Numbered from the stretch's first letter, positions 54,588-63,923 are shown. The stretch is DNA of 64,000 nt from Flavobacterium sp. J49 (GCF_011742145.1 NZ_JAAQQU010000105.1:186001-250000), one strand, 5' to 3'. The notes: generated by a model not told the origin, from the sequence alone. Numbers and translations are program-made.

Positions 54588-56065
54588 GTAACAATAACTC
54601 AACAATAGTCAGTAAAGTATGGGCCTTTTGTCAAACCCTTAGAGACGATGGTGTGGGCTATGGCGACTACTTGGAGCAGTTAACATACTTGTTATTCCTA
54701 AAAATGGCAGACGAGTACAGCAAGCCACCGCATAACAGAAGCATGCCAATACCAACAGAGTTTGCTTGGGATACCTTGATTAGTAAAAGCGGTAGTGAGT
54801 TGGAGTTGCATTACAACAACATGCTACGTGAACTGGCCAAAGAGAAAGGCATCTTAGGGCAAATCTTTGTCAAGAGTCAGAACAAGATACAAGACCCTGC
54901 GAAGTTGTATAAACTCATAGCGCTTATCAATGCCGAGAACTGGATATTGATGGGTGTAAAAGACAAAGGCGACATCTATGAAGGTATCTTAGAGAAAAAT
55001 GCTGAGGATACCAAGAGTGGCGCGGGTCAGTACTTTACCCCTCGCCCATTAATTAAAGCCATGGTAGAATGCTTGCGTCCGGAACCTATGAAAACCATAG
55101 CCGACCCGGCTTGTGGCACCGGTGGTTTTTTCCTTGCTGCTTATGACTGGATAGTGGCCAATAGAGATTTAGACAAAGATGCTGCTAAATTCCTGAAATA
55201 TGAAACGTTCTTTGGGAATGAAATTGTGGCTAGTACTCGTCGCTTAGCGTTGATGAATTTGTTTTTGCATAACATAGGCGATATTGATTCGGATAACTTT
55301 ATTTCTCCGAATGATTCGTTGATTACGGATTCGGGTACTCGTTATGATTATATTTTGGCTAATCCGCCTTTTGGAAAAAAGAGTAGCATGACCTTTACCA
55401 ATGCCGAAGGTGAACAAGAGAAAGAAGATTTGACTTATAACCGTCAGGACTTTTGGGTAACAACGAGTAACAAGCAATTGAACTTTGTGCAGCACATTCG
55501 CACCATGCTTAAAACCACAGGACAAGCGGCAGTAGTATTGCCGGATAATGTACTGTTTGAAGGCGGTGTTGGGGAAACGGTGCGTAAGAAGTTGTTGGAC
55601 ACTACTGATTTGCACACCATACTAAGACTACCAACAGGGATATTCTATGCCAATGGGGTAAAAGCAAATGTATTGTTCTTTGACGGCAAACCGTCAAGCA
55701 AAGACCCTTGGACGAAAGAAGTTTGGGTGTATGATTACAGAACCAACATCCATCATACCCTAAAAAAGAATCCTTTAAAACTAAGCGATTTAAAAGATTT
55801 TATTGACTTGTACAATCCTGAAAATCGACATAAGAGAAAAGAAACCTATAATGCGGAGACTAATCCTGAAGGCCGTTGGAGAAAGTTTGGTTATGATGAA
55901 ATTATCGCCCGAGATAAAACAAGTTTAGATATCACATGGTTAAAAGACAAATCGCTAGCCGATTTAGACAACCTACCCGACCCTGATGAATTGGCACAAG
56001 ATATCATTGAGAACATAGAAGCAAGCTTGGATAGTTTTAGAGCTATTATGGCGAGTTTGAAGTAA
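54584..56065 (+). CDS. hsdM: Type I DNA methyltransferase subunit (N6-adenine)
   Basis: 493 residues. An N-terminal helical domain (LRDDGVGYGDYLEQLTYLLF) precedes the methylase core, with the SAM motif IADPACGTGGFFLAAY (~173) and the catalytic NPPFGKKS (~258). QYFTPRPLIKAMVECLRPEP is the typical link to the core. It methylates the host's target sites with HsdS. It starts inside the last codon of the NACHT protein (ATGA), which implies translational coupling of the two. Confidence 0.96.
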   Translation: MSNNNSTIVSKVWAFCQTLRDDGVGYGDYLEQLTYLLFLKMADEYSKPPHNRSMPIPTEFAWDTLISKSGSELELHYNNMLRELAKEKGILGQIFVKSQNKIQDPAKLYKLIALINAENWILMGVKDKGDIYEGILEKNAEDTKSGAGQYFTPRPLIKAMVECLRPEPMKTIADPACGTGGFFLAAYDWIVANRDLDKDAAKFLKYETFFGNEIVASTRRLALMNLFLHNIGDIDSDNFISPNDSLITDSGTRYDYILANPPFGKKSSMTFTNAEGEQEKEDLTYNRQDFWVTTSNKQLNFVQHIRTMLKTTGQAAVVLPDNVLFEGGVGETVRKKLLDTTDLHTILRLPTGIFYANGVKANVLFFDGKPSSKDPWTKEVWVYDYRTNIHHTLKKNPLKLSDLKDFIDLYNPENRHKRKETYNAETNPEGRWRKFGYDEIIARDKTSLDITWLKDKSLADLDNLPDPDELAQDIIENIEASLDSFRAIMASLK

Positions 56066-56186
56066 TTATACTTCACAAATCAAAAGCTTATACCAAACTT
56101 TTGAACTAAAATAAATACACCAACAATATTAAATACGCTTTAGAATTATTTAAAAATATAAAACACAATAAATCATTAAATAACAC

Positions 56187-56882
56187 ATGCCTAAATTACC
56201 AATTTCAATTGAAAAAATAATAACATTTAATAATAGTCGCAGTGAGATTGAAGTTCAAGAAACCAAATACATGGTAACGCTAACTGAAAAAAACAAAACT
56301 TGGATAAAACACATATATACCGACAGAAAAGAGTTGGAGTATTTAAGGAATCAAATAGATAAGGTTTTAAATTCAGAATCTATCGCACAAAGAATGAATG
56401 TCTCTGAAGAAAAAGGACAGATTATTGAAGAGAAATACAAAAACGATAGTCTTTGTTTAAATTGTTCCTATCAATTTTCACCAAGTTGTTTAACCTGTTT
56501 GTTTACATTACAAAGTCCACTAGAAAGAAAGCTTTATTTAGAACTAAAAAGAAACTATATATATTTTACTGTACAATATGGTATAAATCATTTTGGAGAA
56601 AAAATAGCAGTTAAAGACAAAAGTTATGATAATCAAAATAATAATTTCAAAGAAGTTCTAACAATCGTTGATTTTTTTATTGATAAAGGAGATGTCAAAC
56701 TTTGTGTATATACTGATGGTCATACCTACCATGAAAGAACAGAAGAACAAGCACAAAGAGACAGGAAAATAGATAGAAAATTACAAGAGTTAGGTTTTAT
56801 AGTTCTCCGTTATACGGGGAAAGATGTAAATGAAAATGCGTCAAAAATTATTAGCGATATCAAAAAATGGATTAAGAGCTAA
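56187..56882 (+). CDS. Nuclease-like protein with Cys cluster
   Basis: 231 residues. The middle has CLNCSYQFSPSCLTC, two CxxC-type pairs that probably bind zinc (~93-107). The C-terminal ~60 residues resemble DUF559/Vsr-like endonucleases: LCVYTDGHTYHERTEEQAQR and LQELGFIVLRYTGKDV, with the Asp and Glu in place. It sits 120 bases after hsdM on the same strand and its AT-rich codon use matches the TcmP and NACHT genes. Possibly a further defence nuclease. Confidence 0.75.
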   Translation: MPKLPISIEKIITFNNSRSEIEVQETKYMVTLTEKNKTWIKHIYTDRKELEYLRNQIDKVLNSESIAQRMNVSEEKGQIIEEKYKNDSLCLNCSYQFSPSCLTCLFTLQSPLERKLYLELKRNYIYFTVQYGINHFGEKIAVKDKSYDNQNNNFKEVLTIVDFFIDKGDVKLCVYTDGHTYHERTEEQAQRDRKIDRKLQELGFIVLRYTGKDVNENASKIISDIKKWIKS

Positions 56883-57018
56883 ACCAAAAGCAACGTAAAC
56901 CACCCTCGCTACTGAAAGACCAGAGCGAAGCGACTGATGTAGCAATCGTTTTGCGTGGTGTGGAAATAACAAAATCAAAAAAAAGTAACCAACCTAAACC
57001 AACCTAAACCAACCCACC

Positions 57019-57627
57019 ATGACCACCCAAAAACTCCCACTACATTTAGAAAACACTCCTTATAGTCTATACGGTAACTTTGGCGAAAGAATCGCTGCCG
57101 GGTTATTAGATGGGGTATTCCTGATTCCGGTAACCCTTGGTTCGCTGTATTTTAACAGTCTGCATTTGTATCATTATTACTATACGTTTGCGGTAACACA
57201 ATTGATCATAGCGTTTTATTGTATTTATTTACCGGTGCGTTATGGTAATACACCCGGTAGGCGCATTATAGGATTGACCATTTTAAAACTAGATGGTTCG
57301 GCTATAACGTACCGCGAGGCGTTTTTAAAATTCTTGCCTTTGCTTAGCATAGCATTGCTTGCCTTTGTAGTTCAGTGTTGGTCTATTGCCTTGGCAGATG
57401 CAGCGGTGTTTGACCAATTGGGTTGGGTGGAGCAAACAACCTATTTAAAAGAATTTAGCCCTATTCCCATGTGGGTTCAGATGGTCGTGATTTATGGGTA
57501 TTATTTGGCCACTATAATTATGGTCTTAACCAATCCCCGTAACAGAAGTCTCAGCGACCAACTGGCCGGTACCGTAGTGGTATATACCCGATGTTTGGAG
57601 AAGATAGCGGAAGAAGTTAAGCATTAA
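57019..57627 (+). CDS. RDD family membrane protein (paralogue 1)
   Basis: 202 residues with three or four membrane segments. The RDD signature is GNFGERIAAGLLDGVFLIP near the start, and RYGNTPGRRIIGLTILKLDG follows, with RNRSLSDQLAGTVVVYT at the end. Family members are small inner-membrane proteins, some linked to ion exchange; the substrate is unknown here. A close paralogue lies at 60091. The leader contains tandem AACCTAAACC-type repeats. Confidence 0.9.
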   Translation: MTTQKLPLHLENTPYSLYGNFGERIAAGLLDGVFLIPVTLGSLYFNSLHLYHYYYTFAVTQLIIAFYCIYLPVRYGNTPGRRIIGLTILKLDGSAITYREAFLKFLPLLSIALLAFVVQCWSIALADAAVFDQLGWVEQTTYLKEFSPIPMWVQMVVIYGYYLATIIMVLTNPRNRSLSDQLAGTVVVYTRCLEKIAEEVKH

Positions 57628-57664
57628 TTCAGCCCGGACTCTCACCATTAATGCCAACAAAACT

Positions 57665-58447
57665 ATGAAACATTTCAAACTCCTCCTCTACCTCTGTCTT
57701 ACGGTATGCCAGGCACAAAATGTCGGCACGGCTTTACACCTCAACAAGCCTGAAGATTTGAGAAGCGGTTTTCCGGTAAGTGAAATTACTACCGAGATAA
57801 CATTTTACAACTCTAGTGGCAGCATAGAGAAAAAGAAAGAGGTCTCTATCCTTAATGCCCAACACCGCGTTGTCTCGGAGCAGCGGTTTGATGAAAATGG
57901 CGTACTTACCGCAAGACTAACTTGGCAATTTGATTCAACCGGCACTAAAAGTTTGGGGCGCAAATTAGAACGTTGGCATAAATTGATGGGCTATAGCAGC
58001 GAAACTTCGAGTCATGAGTATGATGCTAACGGATATGTGACTAAGACCACCGCAAAGAATCAGCAGCAACAAGTAATTATGGTAACGTATATCAAAAATG
58101 ATGAGCGCGGGAATGCCATAGAGGTTATTACTACTGACAGTCAAGGCAAAGCTTATGGTATGGAAAGAGCCGAGTATGATTACCCCAACAATAAGTTTGT
58201 TAGCCGCGTTTATAATCAGAATGGGCAATTTGTTTCGGAAAGCACAGGTAAGATTACTAATGAGGAGGCCAATGACCCCACTATTGTAAAAAACGAAAAA
58301 GGAGATGTTATCAAAACTAGCGATTACGAATATGAGTATCGCTACGACAAAAAAGGAAATTGGACATTTAAAATTATTTATAAAATCAAGAACGGGAAAA
58401 AGGTGAAACAGTCGGAGTTTAAGAGAAATATTAATTATCTGAAATAA
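57665..58447 (+). CDS. Secreted YD-repeat-like protein
   Basis: 260 residues. A signal peptide (FKLLLYLCLTVCQAQ) is followed by short beta repeats of YD/RHS flavour: QRFDENGVLTARLTWQFD, SHEYDANGYVTKTTAK, AEYDYPNNKFVSRVYNQNG and YEYRYDKKGNWTFKI. There is no toxin domain at the C-terminus and the array is short, so it is not a full RHS toxin. It lies 37 bases after the RDD gene. Surface or periplasmic binding is plausible. Confidence 0.78.
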   Translation: MKHFKLLLYLCLTVCQAQNVGTALHLNKPEDLRSGFPVSEITTEITFYNSSGSIEKKKEVSILNAQHRVVSEQRFDENGVLTARLTWQFDSTGTKSLGRKLERWHKLMGYSSETSSHEYDANGYVTKTTAKNQQQQVIMVTYIKNDERGNAIEVITTDSQGKAYGMERAEYDYPNNKFVSRVYNQNGQFVSESTGKITNEEANDPTIVKNEKGDVIKTSDYEYEYRYDKKGNWTFKIIYKIKNGKKVKQSEFKRNINYLK

Positions 58448-58462
58448 TGAGTATTGTTTTTT

Positions 58463-58566
58463 TGAAGGCTTCTCGATTAGCTTCGCTCAATTCGGCTAAA
58501 GCCTCGGGTCAATTTTAAAACTCAAAAGCTGTCGCTTTTAACTTTAAAAATCACTCGAAGTGACGT
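58463..58566 (+). repeat. Interspersed palindromic repeat, cluster C (single partial copy)
   Basis: One copy: GGCTTCTCGATTAGCTTCG, the GGCTAAAGCCTCGGGTC arm, a palindrome AAAAGCTGTCGCTTTT and CACTCGAAGTGACG, running directly into the leader of the TPR gene. Confidence 0.88.
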
Positions 58567-58634
58567 AAACGATAAAATATAAGTGCTACATTGCTATTCC
58601 AATTATAAACCAACCCTCTAAAACCAACCACCCT
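58567..58634 (+). repeat. Leader shared with the second RDD gene
   Basis: The bases between the repeat and the TPR start, including CTACATTGCTATTCCAATTA and ATAAACCAACC, recur almost unchanged at 60026-60090 before the RDD paralogue. The TPR and RDD coding regions are unrelated. Confidence 0.75.
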
Positions 58635-59471
58635 ATGAAAACCACCCTAACCGCTTTATTCCTTTTAGTTGCCCTTTCGTTTCAGGCCCAAACCAGTGCA
58701 GAACTCAACACCAAAGGCATTGAATGGGCCCAAAAAGGAGACCTTAAGAAAGCCTTTGAATTATTTAACCAAGCCATCGTTACAGACCCTAACTTTTCGA
58801 GTGCTTATTCCAACCGTGGTCATGTATACCGACAACAAGGGCAATTAGAGTTAGCCATTAGTGATTATAGTAAATCCTACGAATTGTACCCCAACACACA
58901 GTTACTCTATGCCCGTGCCAATACCTATATGGATATGGAACAGTTTGACAAAGCCCAAGCGGATTATACCGCCATCATCAAGATAGAACCATCGTTTAGT
59001 GATATCTATTTTGATAGGGCTTATTCGTATATCATGCAAAAAAAATATCAAGAGGCTATGCGCGACATGGAGAAGCAATTGGAACTGACTCCTAAAGATT
59101 TTAAATCATTAGCCAATCTCATCAACTTGAAAAAACAACTCGATTTAAAAGAGGAAGCGCTAGCCGATTATGAAAGGTTATTAAAGGATTTTCCCGATGC
59201 CGAAGACCTGCACATAGTGTACAACAACAGAGCCAATTTGTTCACGGATTTAAAACAATTAGACAAAGCCCTTGCCGACATCAACAAGGCTCTGGAAATT
59301 AAACCCGACTATGATTTGGGCTATTTGAACCGTGCAGAAATTTACCAGAAAATGGGCAACAAAGCCAAAGCTTGTGAAAACTTTAAAAAAGCACAAGAAC
59401 TCAAGGTAGAAACCAACCGGCACTTTGAAGCCGATGAGGATTATCTCGCTGTAAAAAAGCTTTGCAATTAA
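58635..59471 (+). CDS. Secreted TPR protein
   Basis: 278 residues. A signal peptide (LTALFLLVALSFQAQ) is followed by six or more TPR units, e.g. GIEWAQKGDLKKAFELFNQA, YSNRGHVYRQQGQLELAISD and LADINKALEIKPDYDLGYLN, close to the canonical 34-residue consensus. It is probably periplasmic and mediates protein contacts. It is isolated between repeat clusters. Confidence 0.9.
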   Translation: MKTTLTALFLLVALSFQAQTSAELNTKGIEWAQKGDLKKAFELFNQAIVTDPNFSSAYSNRGHVYRQQGQLELAISDYSKSYELYPNTQLLYARANTYMDMEQFDKAQADYTAIIKIEPSFSDIYFDRAYSYIMQKKYQEAMRDMEKQLELTPKDFKSLANLINLKKQLDLKEEALADYERLLKDFPDAEDLHIVYNNRANLFTDLKQLDKALADINKALEIKPDYDLGYLNRAEIYQKMGNKAKACENFKKAQELKVETNRHFEADEDYLAVKKLCN

Positions 59472-59489
59472 ATAATTTAATTATCATGC

Positions 59490-60025
59490 TTACCCCTTTA
59501 CGGGCTGTTAGCTTTAGCGAGCTTCTAGCTTACGCTCAGTTCGCTACGCTCGGGTCGATACAATTTTTAAACTCAAAAGCTGGCGCTTTTAACTTTAAAA
59601 ATCACTCGAAGTGACGTGGTGAAAGCATATAGTTGTAAAGAACGTCAGTTCGAGTGGTTTTTTATGGAGTGATAACGGAATAAAAAAATGTATCGACCAG
59701 AGGCTTTGGCTGAACTGAGCGTAAGCTAGAACTGTTGTTTGAGCGAGGCTTCTCGAGACTTCTCGATACTATTTTACAAACTAAAAATTAGCATTTTTAA
59801 TTTGTAAAATCACTCGAAGTGACGTGACCAAGACGTTTTTGTTATAGCGATTCGTCAGTTCGAGTGGTTTTTTATGGAGTGATAACGGAATAAAAAAATG
59901 TATCGACCCGAGGCTTTAGCCGAACTGAGCGTAAGCTAGAACTGTTGTTTGATCGAGGCTTCTCGATACAATTTTTAAACTCAAAAGCTGGCGCTTTTAA
60001 CTTTAAAAATCACTCGAAGTGACGT
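59490..60025 (+). repeat. Interspersed palindromic repeat cluster D
   Basis: Three units in a gene-free stretch. They include the long arm GACCCGAGGCTTTAGCCGAA with its partner in the GCTTCTCGATAC arm, palindromes AAAAGCTGGCGCTTTT (near 59577 and 59990) and TAAAAATTAGCATTTTTA (near 59785), and the CACTCGAAGTGACG and CGTCAGTTCGAGTG boxes. Confidence 0.92.
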
Positions 60026-60090
60026 TAACAATAAAATAGTAAGTGCAACATTGCTATTCCAATTATAAACCAACCAAAACCCAACCCACT
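60026..60090 (+). repeat. Leader shared with the TPR gene
   Basis: Second copy of the sequence at 58567-58634; the bases GCAACATTGCTATTCCAATT and ATAAACCAACC are nearly identical, with the repeat box CACTCGAAGTGACG just before both. Confidence 0.75.
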
Positions 60091-60690
60091 ATGCCCACCC
60101 AAAAACTCTCACACCATTTAGAAAAGACCCATTATAGTCTTTACGGCAACTTTGGCGCAAGATTCGCTGCCGGGCTTTTGGATGGGTTGATTTTTATTCC
60201 TTTAGCCCTAGTAGCTCTATTTTTTGATAGTTTACATCTGTATTATTACTACAATGCGTTTGTCTTTACAGAAATTGTGATTATGGCGTATTGTATTTAC
60301 TTGCCGGTGCGTTATGGCGCTACACCGGGTAAGCGTATTATGGGGTTGACCATTTTAAAAACAGACGGTTCGGCTATAACGTATCGAGAGTCGTTTTTAA
60401 AATACTTGCCCTTGCTTATCTTAGCCTTATTAGACTTTTACATTCAGAGCTCGTCTATTGCCTTGGCAGATGCAACAGTGTTTGATAGTATGGGTTTGGT
60501 GGAGCAATTAGAGTATTTGGAATCATTTAATCCTATTCCGGAATGGACACTGGAAATAGTGATTTTAGGATATTATTTTACCTCTATGCTTTTGGTCTTA
60601 CTAAATCCCAGAAAGAGAAGTCTAAGTGACCTACTGGCGGGCACTGTCGTGGTGAATAGTAGGTGTTTGGAGAAGATAAAGGAGTTATGA
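60091..60690 (+). CDS. RDD family membrane protein (paralogue 2)
   Basis: About 199 residues from MPTQKLSHHLEKTHYSLYG, which aligns with the first residues of the 57019 protein; the frame extends to 60043 but those codons fall in the shared leader. GNFGARFAAGLLDGLIFIP, RYGATPGKRIMGLTILKTDG and RKRSLSDLLAGTVVVNSR match the paralogue throughout, with three or four membrane segments. It looks like a duplication followed by modest divergence, with the leader and repeat carried alongside. Confidence 0.92.
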   Translation: MPTQKLSHHLEKTHYSLYGNFGARFAAGLLDGLIFIPLALVALFFDSLHLYYYYNAFVFTEIVIMAYCIYLPVRYGATPGKRIMGLTILKTDGSAITYRESFLKYLPLLILALLDFYIQSSSIALADATVFDSMGLVEQLEYLESFNPIPEWTLEIVILGYYFTSMLLVLLNPRKRSLSDLLAGTVVVNSRCLEKIKEL

Positions 60691-60735
60691 GTTTGAATTA
60701 TGAGTTATGAATTATGAGTTGTGAATTAGGAATTA
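60687..60735. repeat. Short degenerate tandem repeat
   Basis: ATGAGTTATGAATT-type units run on directly from the RDD stop. Simple-sequence stretch of no clear function. Confidence 0.6.
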
Positions 60736-60756
60736 GGATTTTGGAGAGTAGATATT

Positions 60757-60999
60757 TTATAGATAAATCAAATAAAACCCGTACTCTGAAATGACTAGTT
60801 TGTGGGTTTGAAAATAGAGTACCTTTTTGTTAATCATATCCACTATTTCTTCTTCTGACGGGAAAAAAAGTTCAAAAACGCCGGGGTTCTTCTCAAAAAA
60901 AGTGGCAGGGTCAGCAATATTTTCGCCTTCGAAAAAATATTCAATCACTAAAGGGATTTGCTTGCTCTGTATATATTCAAAGACAGTAGAAATGGGCAT
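60757..60999 (-). CDS. Small hypothetical protein
   Basis: 80 residues, acidic, with PISTVFEYIQSKQIPLVIEY and FFPSEEEIVDMINKKVLYFQ. No signal peptide or known domain. It is a clean frame flanked by non-coding sequence, which supports a real gene, but no homologue is recognised. It is convergent with the RDD gene. Confidence 0.6.
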   Translation of the reverse strand: MPISTVFEYIQSKQIPLVIEYFFEGENIADPATFFEKNPGVFELFFPSEEEIVDMINKKVLYFQTHKLVISEYGFYLIYL

Positions 61000-61270
61000 A
61001 GGTTGATGTGGTTATAATTGGGCTTTGTAAATTTAGTGAAATTCCGGGTAGAATGGTGCTAATTAAACTGCCCGGAAGTGTTAAATAAAGTGGTAATTCA
61101 TCGAAAACAAAGGTAATTTTCAATAATTTGACTCGTGAGTTTAGATATTAGGAAGGTGATGTTTTAAAACCCATCGCTTCAGTTAATTTAAGCTAATATT
61201 GTAATAAGTCAAAGTAAATCCCTAATAATCAATAATAAAGACTACCTTCGCAGCTTAATATTTTATTTTT

Positions 61271-61462
61271 ATGAACGAAGGAACGATTAAATTTTTCAAT
61301 GAAGCCAAAGGTTTCGGATTTATTACGCCAAGCAATGGCGGAGCAGACTTATTTGTACATGTAACCGGTCTTAATGGCCAAGTGCGTGAAAACGACAAAG
61401 TGTCTTATGATGTAACGGATGGTCAGAAAGGACCAACCGCAACCAATGTAAACGTTATCTAA
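61271..61462 (+). CDS. cspA: Cold-shock protein
   Basis: 63 residues, a single cold-shock domain: GTIKFFNEAKGFGFITP with RNP1, and DLFVHVTGLNG with RNP2. It binds single-stranded RNA and melts structure, aiding translation after cold or in slow growth. TACCTTCG (61243-61250), a one-off match to the -7 consensus, lies 20 bases upstream. A strong terminator follows. Confidence 0.96.
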   Translation: MNEGTIKFFNEAKGFGFITPSNGGADLFVHVTGLNGQVRENDKVSYDVTDGQKGPTATNVNVI

Positions 61463-61485
61463 GATATATTTTACCAGTGTTTGTT

Positions 61486-61519
61486 AAAAAGCCAATCCTT
61501 CTGATTGGCTTTTTTTTTG
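61486..61519 (+). terminator. Terminator of the cold-shock gene
   Basis: AAAGCCAATC / GATTGGCTTT stem around a CTTCT loop, followed by a long T-run. Confidence 0.92.
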
Positions 61520-61529
61520 TTTTAAGGAC

Positions 61530-62200
61530 AGCGATGCAGTCCCTTAGCGCGGAATTACTTCGTTAGCTCGGGTGTTGCGAAGCAATGAATCGAAGTGACG
61601 GTCATGATGTCTTTACGCTTATAGAGTCCTTTGCACTTACCGTCAGTTCGAGTGTTTTTTTATGGAGTGCAACGGAACAAAAATTGTATCGACCCGAGGC
61701 TTTAGCCGAACTGAGCGTAAGCTAGAACCGTTGTGCGAGCGAGGCTTCTCGATACAATTTTTAAACTCAAAAGCTGGCGCTTTTAACTTTAAAAATCACT
61801 CGAAGTGACGGTTTTGAGGTTTTTAAACTTATCTAGTCTTAAGCAGTTATCGTCAGTTCGAGTGGTTTTTGTGGAGTGCAACGGAACAAAAATTGTATCG
61901 ACCCGAGGCTTTAGCCGAACTGAGCGTAAGCTAGAACAGTTGTGCGAACGAGGCTTCTCGATACTATTTTACAAACTAAAAACTATCGTTTTCAGTTCGC
62001 AAAATCACTCGAAGTGACGGTTTGGAGATGTATGTGACACTCGAAGTGACGTAGCGAAAACATATAGTTGTAAAAAACGTCAGTTCGAGTGGTTTTTGTG
62101 GAGTGCAACGGAACAAAAATTGTATCGAGAACCGTTGTTTGAGCGAGCTTCTCGATACATTTTGAATTTCATTCAAAACACTCAGAGTGACGTGAATGAT
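61530..62200 (+). repeat. Interspersed palindromic repeat cluster E
   Basis: Three to four units between the cold-shock and YceI genes. Palindromes are AAAAGCTGGCGCTTTT (near 61770), AAAAACTATCGTTTTC (near 61980) and TTTTGAATTTCATTCAAAA (near 62160). The long GACCCGAGGCTTTAGCCGAA arm occurs twice. The open frame at 61805-62017 is repeat sequence, not a gene. Confidence 0.92.
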
Positions 62201-62334
62201 AAGTTGTCATTGCAGTATTATCATGCCATTATTAATAACCTATAACAATATGCTTTACCATAAACTCCCACTCTAAATTCCTATACAACTGTATTTCTTA
62301 ATCTAGGTTAAGTGTGCGAGGTGGAAACCCGCTA

Positions 62335-62342
62335 TAACTTTG
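62335..62342 (+). promoter_or_regulatory. -7 promoter element of the YceI gene
   Basis: TAACTTTG fits TAnnTTTG, 61 bases before the YceI ATG. Confidence 0.55.
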
Positions 62343-62403
62343 TCCTGTTCAAATGAAGTATTGAAAACAAAACTTAAAATTTAACTCATTAAAATAAAAA
62401 ACG

Positions 62404-62934
62404 ATGGCAAAAGCAACATGGGCAATCGACCCGACACATTCAGAAATAGGTTTTAAAGTAAAACACATGATGTTTACTAATGTATCCGGCAAATTCAATG
62501 TATTTGAGGCTGATATACAAAACGAAGAGGAAAATTTTGAAACCTCAGCAATTCAGTTCACTTCCGAGGTAAATTCCATTAATACCGGCAATGACGACCG
62601 CGATAATCACTTGAGAAGTGCGGATTTCTTTGACGTAGAAAACTTTGGAAAATTGACTTTCAAAAGCAGCAACGTAAAAAAAGTAAACGAAGGCGAATAC
62701 AAAATCAGCGGTGATTTGACCATAAAAGACGTGACCAAGAACATCACTTTAGACGCGGAATACAGCGGTTTGATGAAAGACCCTTGGGGCAATACTAAAA
62801 TCGGACTTTCTTTAAACGGCAAAATCAACAGAAAAGAATTCGGATTGACTTGGAATGCCGCTCTGGAAACCGGTGGTGTATTGGTTGGAGAAGACATCAA
62901 GTTAAACGCCGAAGTACAATTCGTAAAACAATAA
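62404..62934 (+). CDS. YceI family protein
   Basis: 176 residues forming the YceI lipocalin-like barrel: WAIDPTHSEIGFKVKHMMFT at the start, VNSINTGNDDRDNHLRSADF in the middle and GNTKIGLSLNGKINRKEFGL near the end. Family members bind polyisoprenoid or other lipids. Unlike E. coli YceI it lacks a signal peptide and so is probably cytoplasmic. A terminator follows before the pirin gene. Confidence 0.95.
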   Translation: MAKATWAIDPTHSEIGFKVKHMMFTNVSGKFNVFEADIQNEEENFETSAIQFTSEVNSINTGNDDRDNHLRSADFFDVENFGKLTFKSSNVKKVNEGEYKISGDLTIKDVTKNITLDAEYSGLMKDPWGNTKIGLSLNGKINRKEFGLTWNAALETGGVLVGEDIKLNAEVQFVKQ

Positions 62935-62956
62935 TAATCGTTTTTGATTGATGAGG

Positions 62957-62993
62957 AAACCGTTGGGCAATATAGAGCCTTGCGGTTTTTTTT
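62957..62993 (+). terminator. Terminator of the YceI gene
   Basis: Nested arms AAACCG...CGGTTT and GGGC...GCCT with a T-run. Confidence 0.8.
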
Positions 62994-63041
62994 TGCATTA
63001 AAATTAATTAACTTAGTTGTAACTAAAACAAAGCATACAAC

Positions 63042-63923
63042 ATGTCAAATATTGGAATCATCATAGAGGAACGCGCTGCGGATATTGGGAATTTTTTGGT
63101 GGGTCGATTGTTGCCCTTTCGCGAAAAACGAGCCGTAGGACCTTTTGTTTTCATTGACCATATGGGTCCGGCACAATTGAAAGACTACCAAAATATGGAT
63201 GTGCCGCCACATCCGCATATTGGCCTTTCTACCCTAACCTATTTGTTTGAAGGTGCGATTATGCACCGCGACAGTTTGGGCACCGAAATGGTTATTGAAC
63301 CCGGAGCGGTAAACTGGATGACGGCAGGAAAAGGCATTGTACACTCGGAGCGAACGCCCGAGCATTTACGCCATACCGAAAAAAGTTTGCACGGCTTACA
63401 GATTTGGGTGGCTTTGCCCAAAGCTTTGGAAAATATGGAGCCTTCTTTTACTCACATTGAAGCCCAAGACATTCCGGAATGGCAACAAGATGGTGTTACG
63501 ATTAAACTGATTGCCGGAGAAGCCTTTGGTAAAAAATCTCCGGTACCGGTATACAGTCCGTTGTATTTTATTGAAATTAAAAGCACTGCTAAAACCAAGC
63601 TCAATATTGGTCATGAACTCTATGGCGAAAGCGCGATGTATATTTTAGAAGGCAGCATTACCAATGACGGTCATACTTATGGGACGAAACAATTACTGGT
63701 GGCCAAAGAGACTTCGCTTTGTGAATTTGAAATGAGTGAGAATACAACACTATATCTTTTTGGTGGGGAACCTTTTCCGGAAGAGCATTTTATTTATTGG
63801 AACTTTGTGCATTCCGACAAAGCGGTGATTGAGCAAGCTAAAGCCGATTGGACAGCGCAAAAATTCCCGAAAGTACCCAATGAAACAGACTTTGTTCCTT
63901 TGCCTCAGCCTTTTGGCGGATGA
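63042..63923 (+). CDS. Pirin family protein
   Basis: 293 residues. The N-terminal cupin has the metal-binding His motif PPHPHIGLSTLTYLFEGAIM and HRDSLG; EPGAVNWMTAGKGIVHSERT is the second signature. The C-terminal cupin has ELYGESAMYILEGSI. Pirins are iron-binding and some act as quercetinases. Alone on the plus strand after the YceI terminator. Confidence 0.95.
   Translation: MSNIGIIIEERAADIGNFLVGRLLPFREKRAVGPFVFIDHMGPAQLKDYQNMDVPPHPHIGLSTLTYLFEGAIMHRDSLGTEMVIEPGAVNWMTAGKGIVHSERTPEHLRHTEKSLHGLQIWVALPKALENMEPSFTHIEAQDIPEWQQDGVTIKLIAGEAFGKKSPVPVYSPLYFIEIKSTAKTKLNIGHELYGESAMYILEGSITNDGHTYGTKQLLVAKETSLCEFEMSENTTLYLFGGEPFPEEHFIYWNFVHSDKAVIEQAKADWTAQKFPKVPNETDFVPLPQPFGG

Noticed and set aside
57665..58447. 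RHS/YD-repeat toxin
   Set aside because: Only a few YD-like units, no core-closing motif and no toxin domain.
61805..62017. Plus-strand open frame as a gene
   Set aside because: It lies wholly inside repeat cluster E and resembles the frame at 42134.
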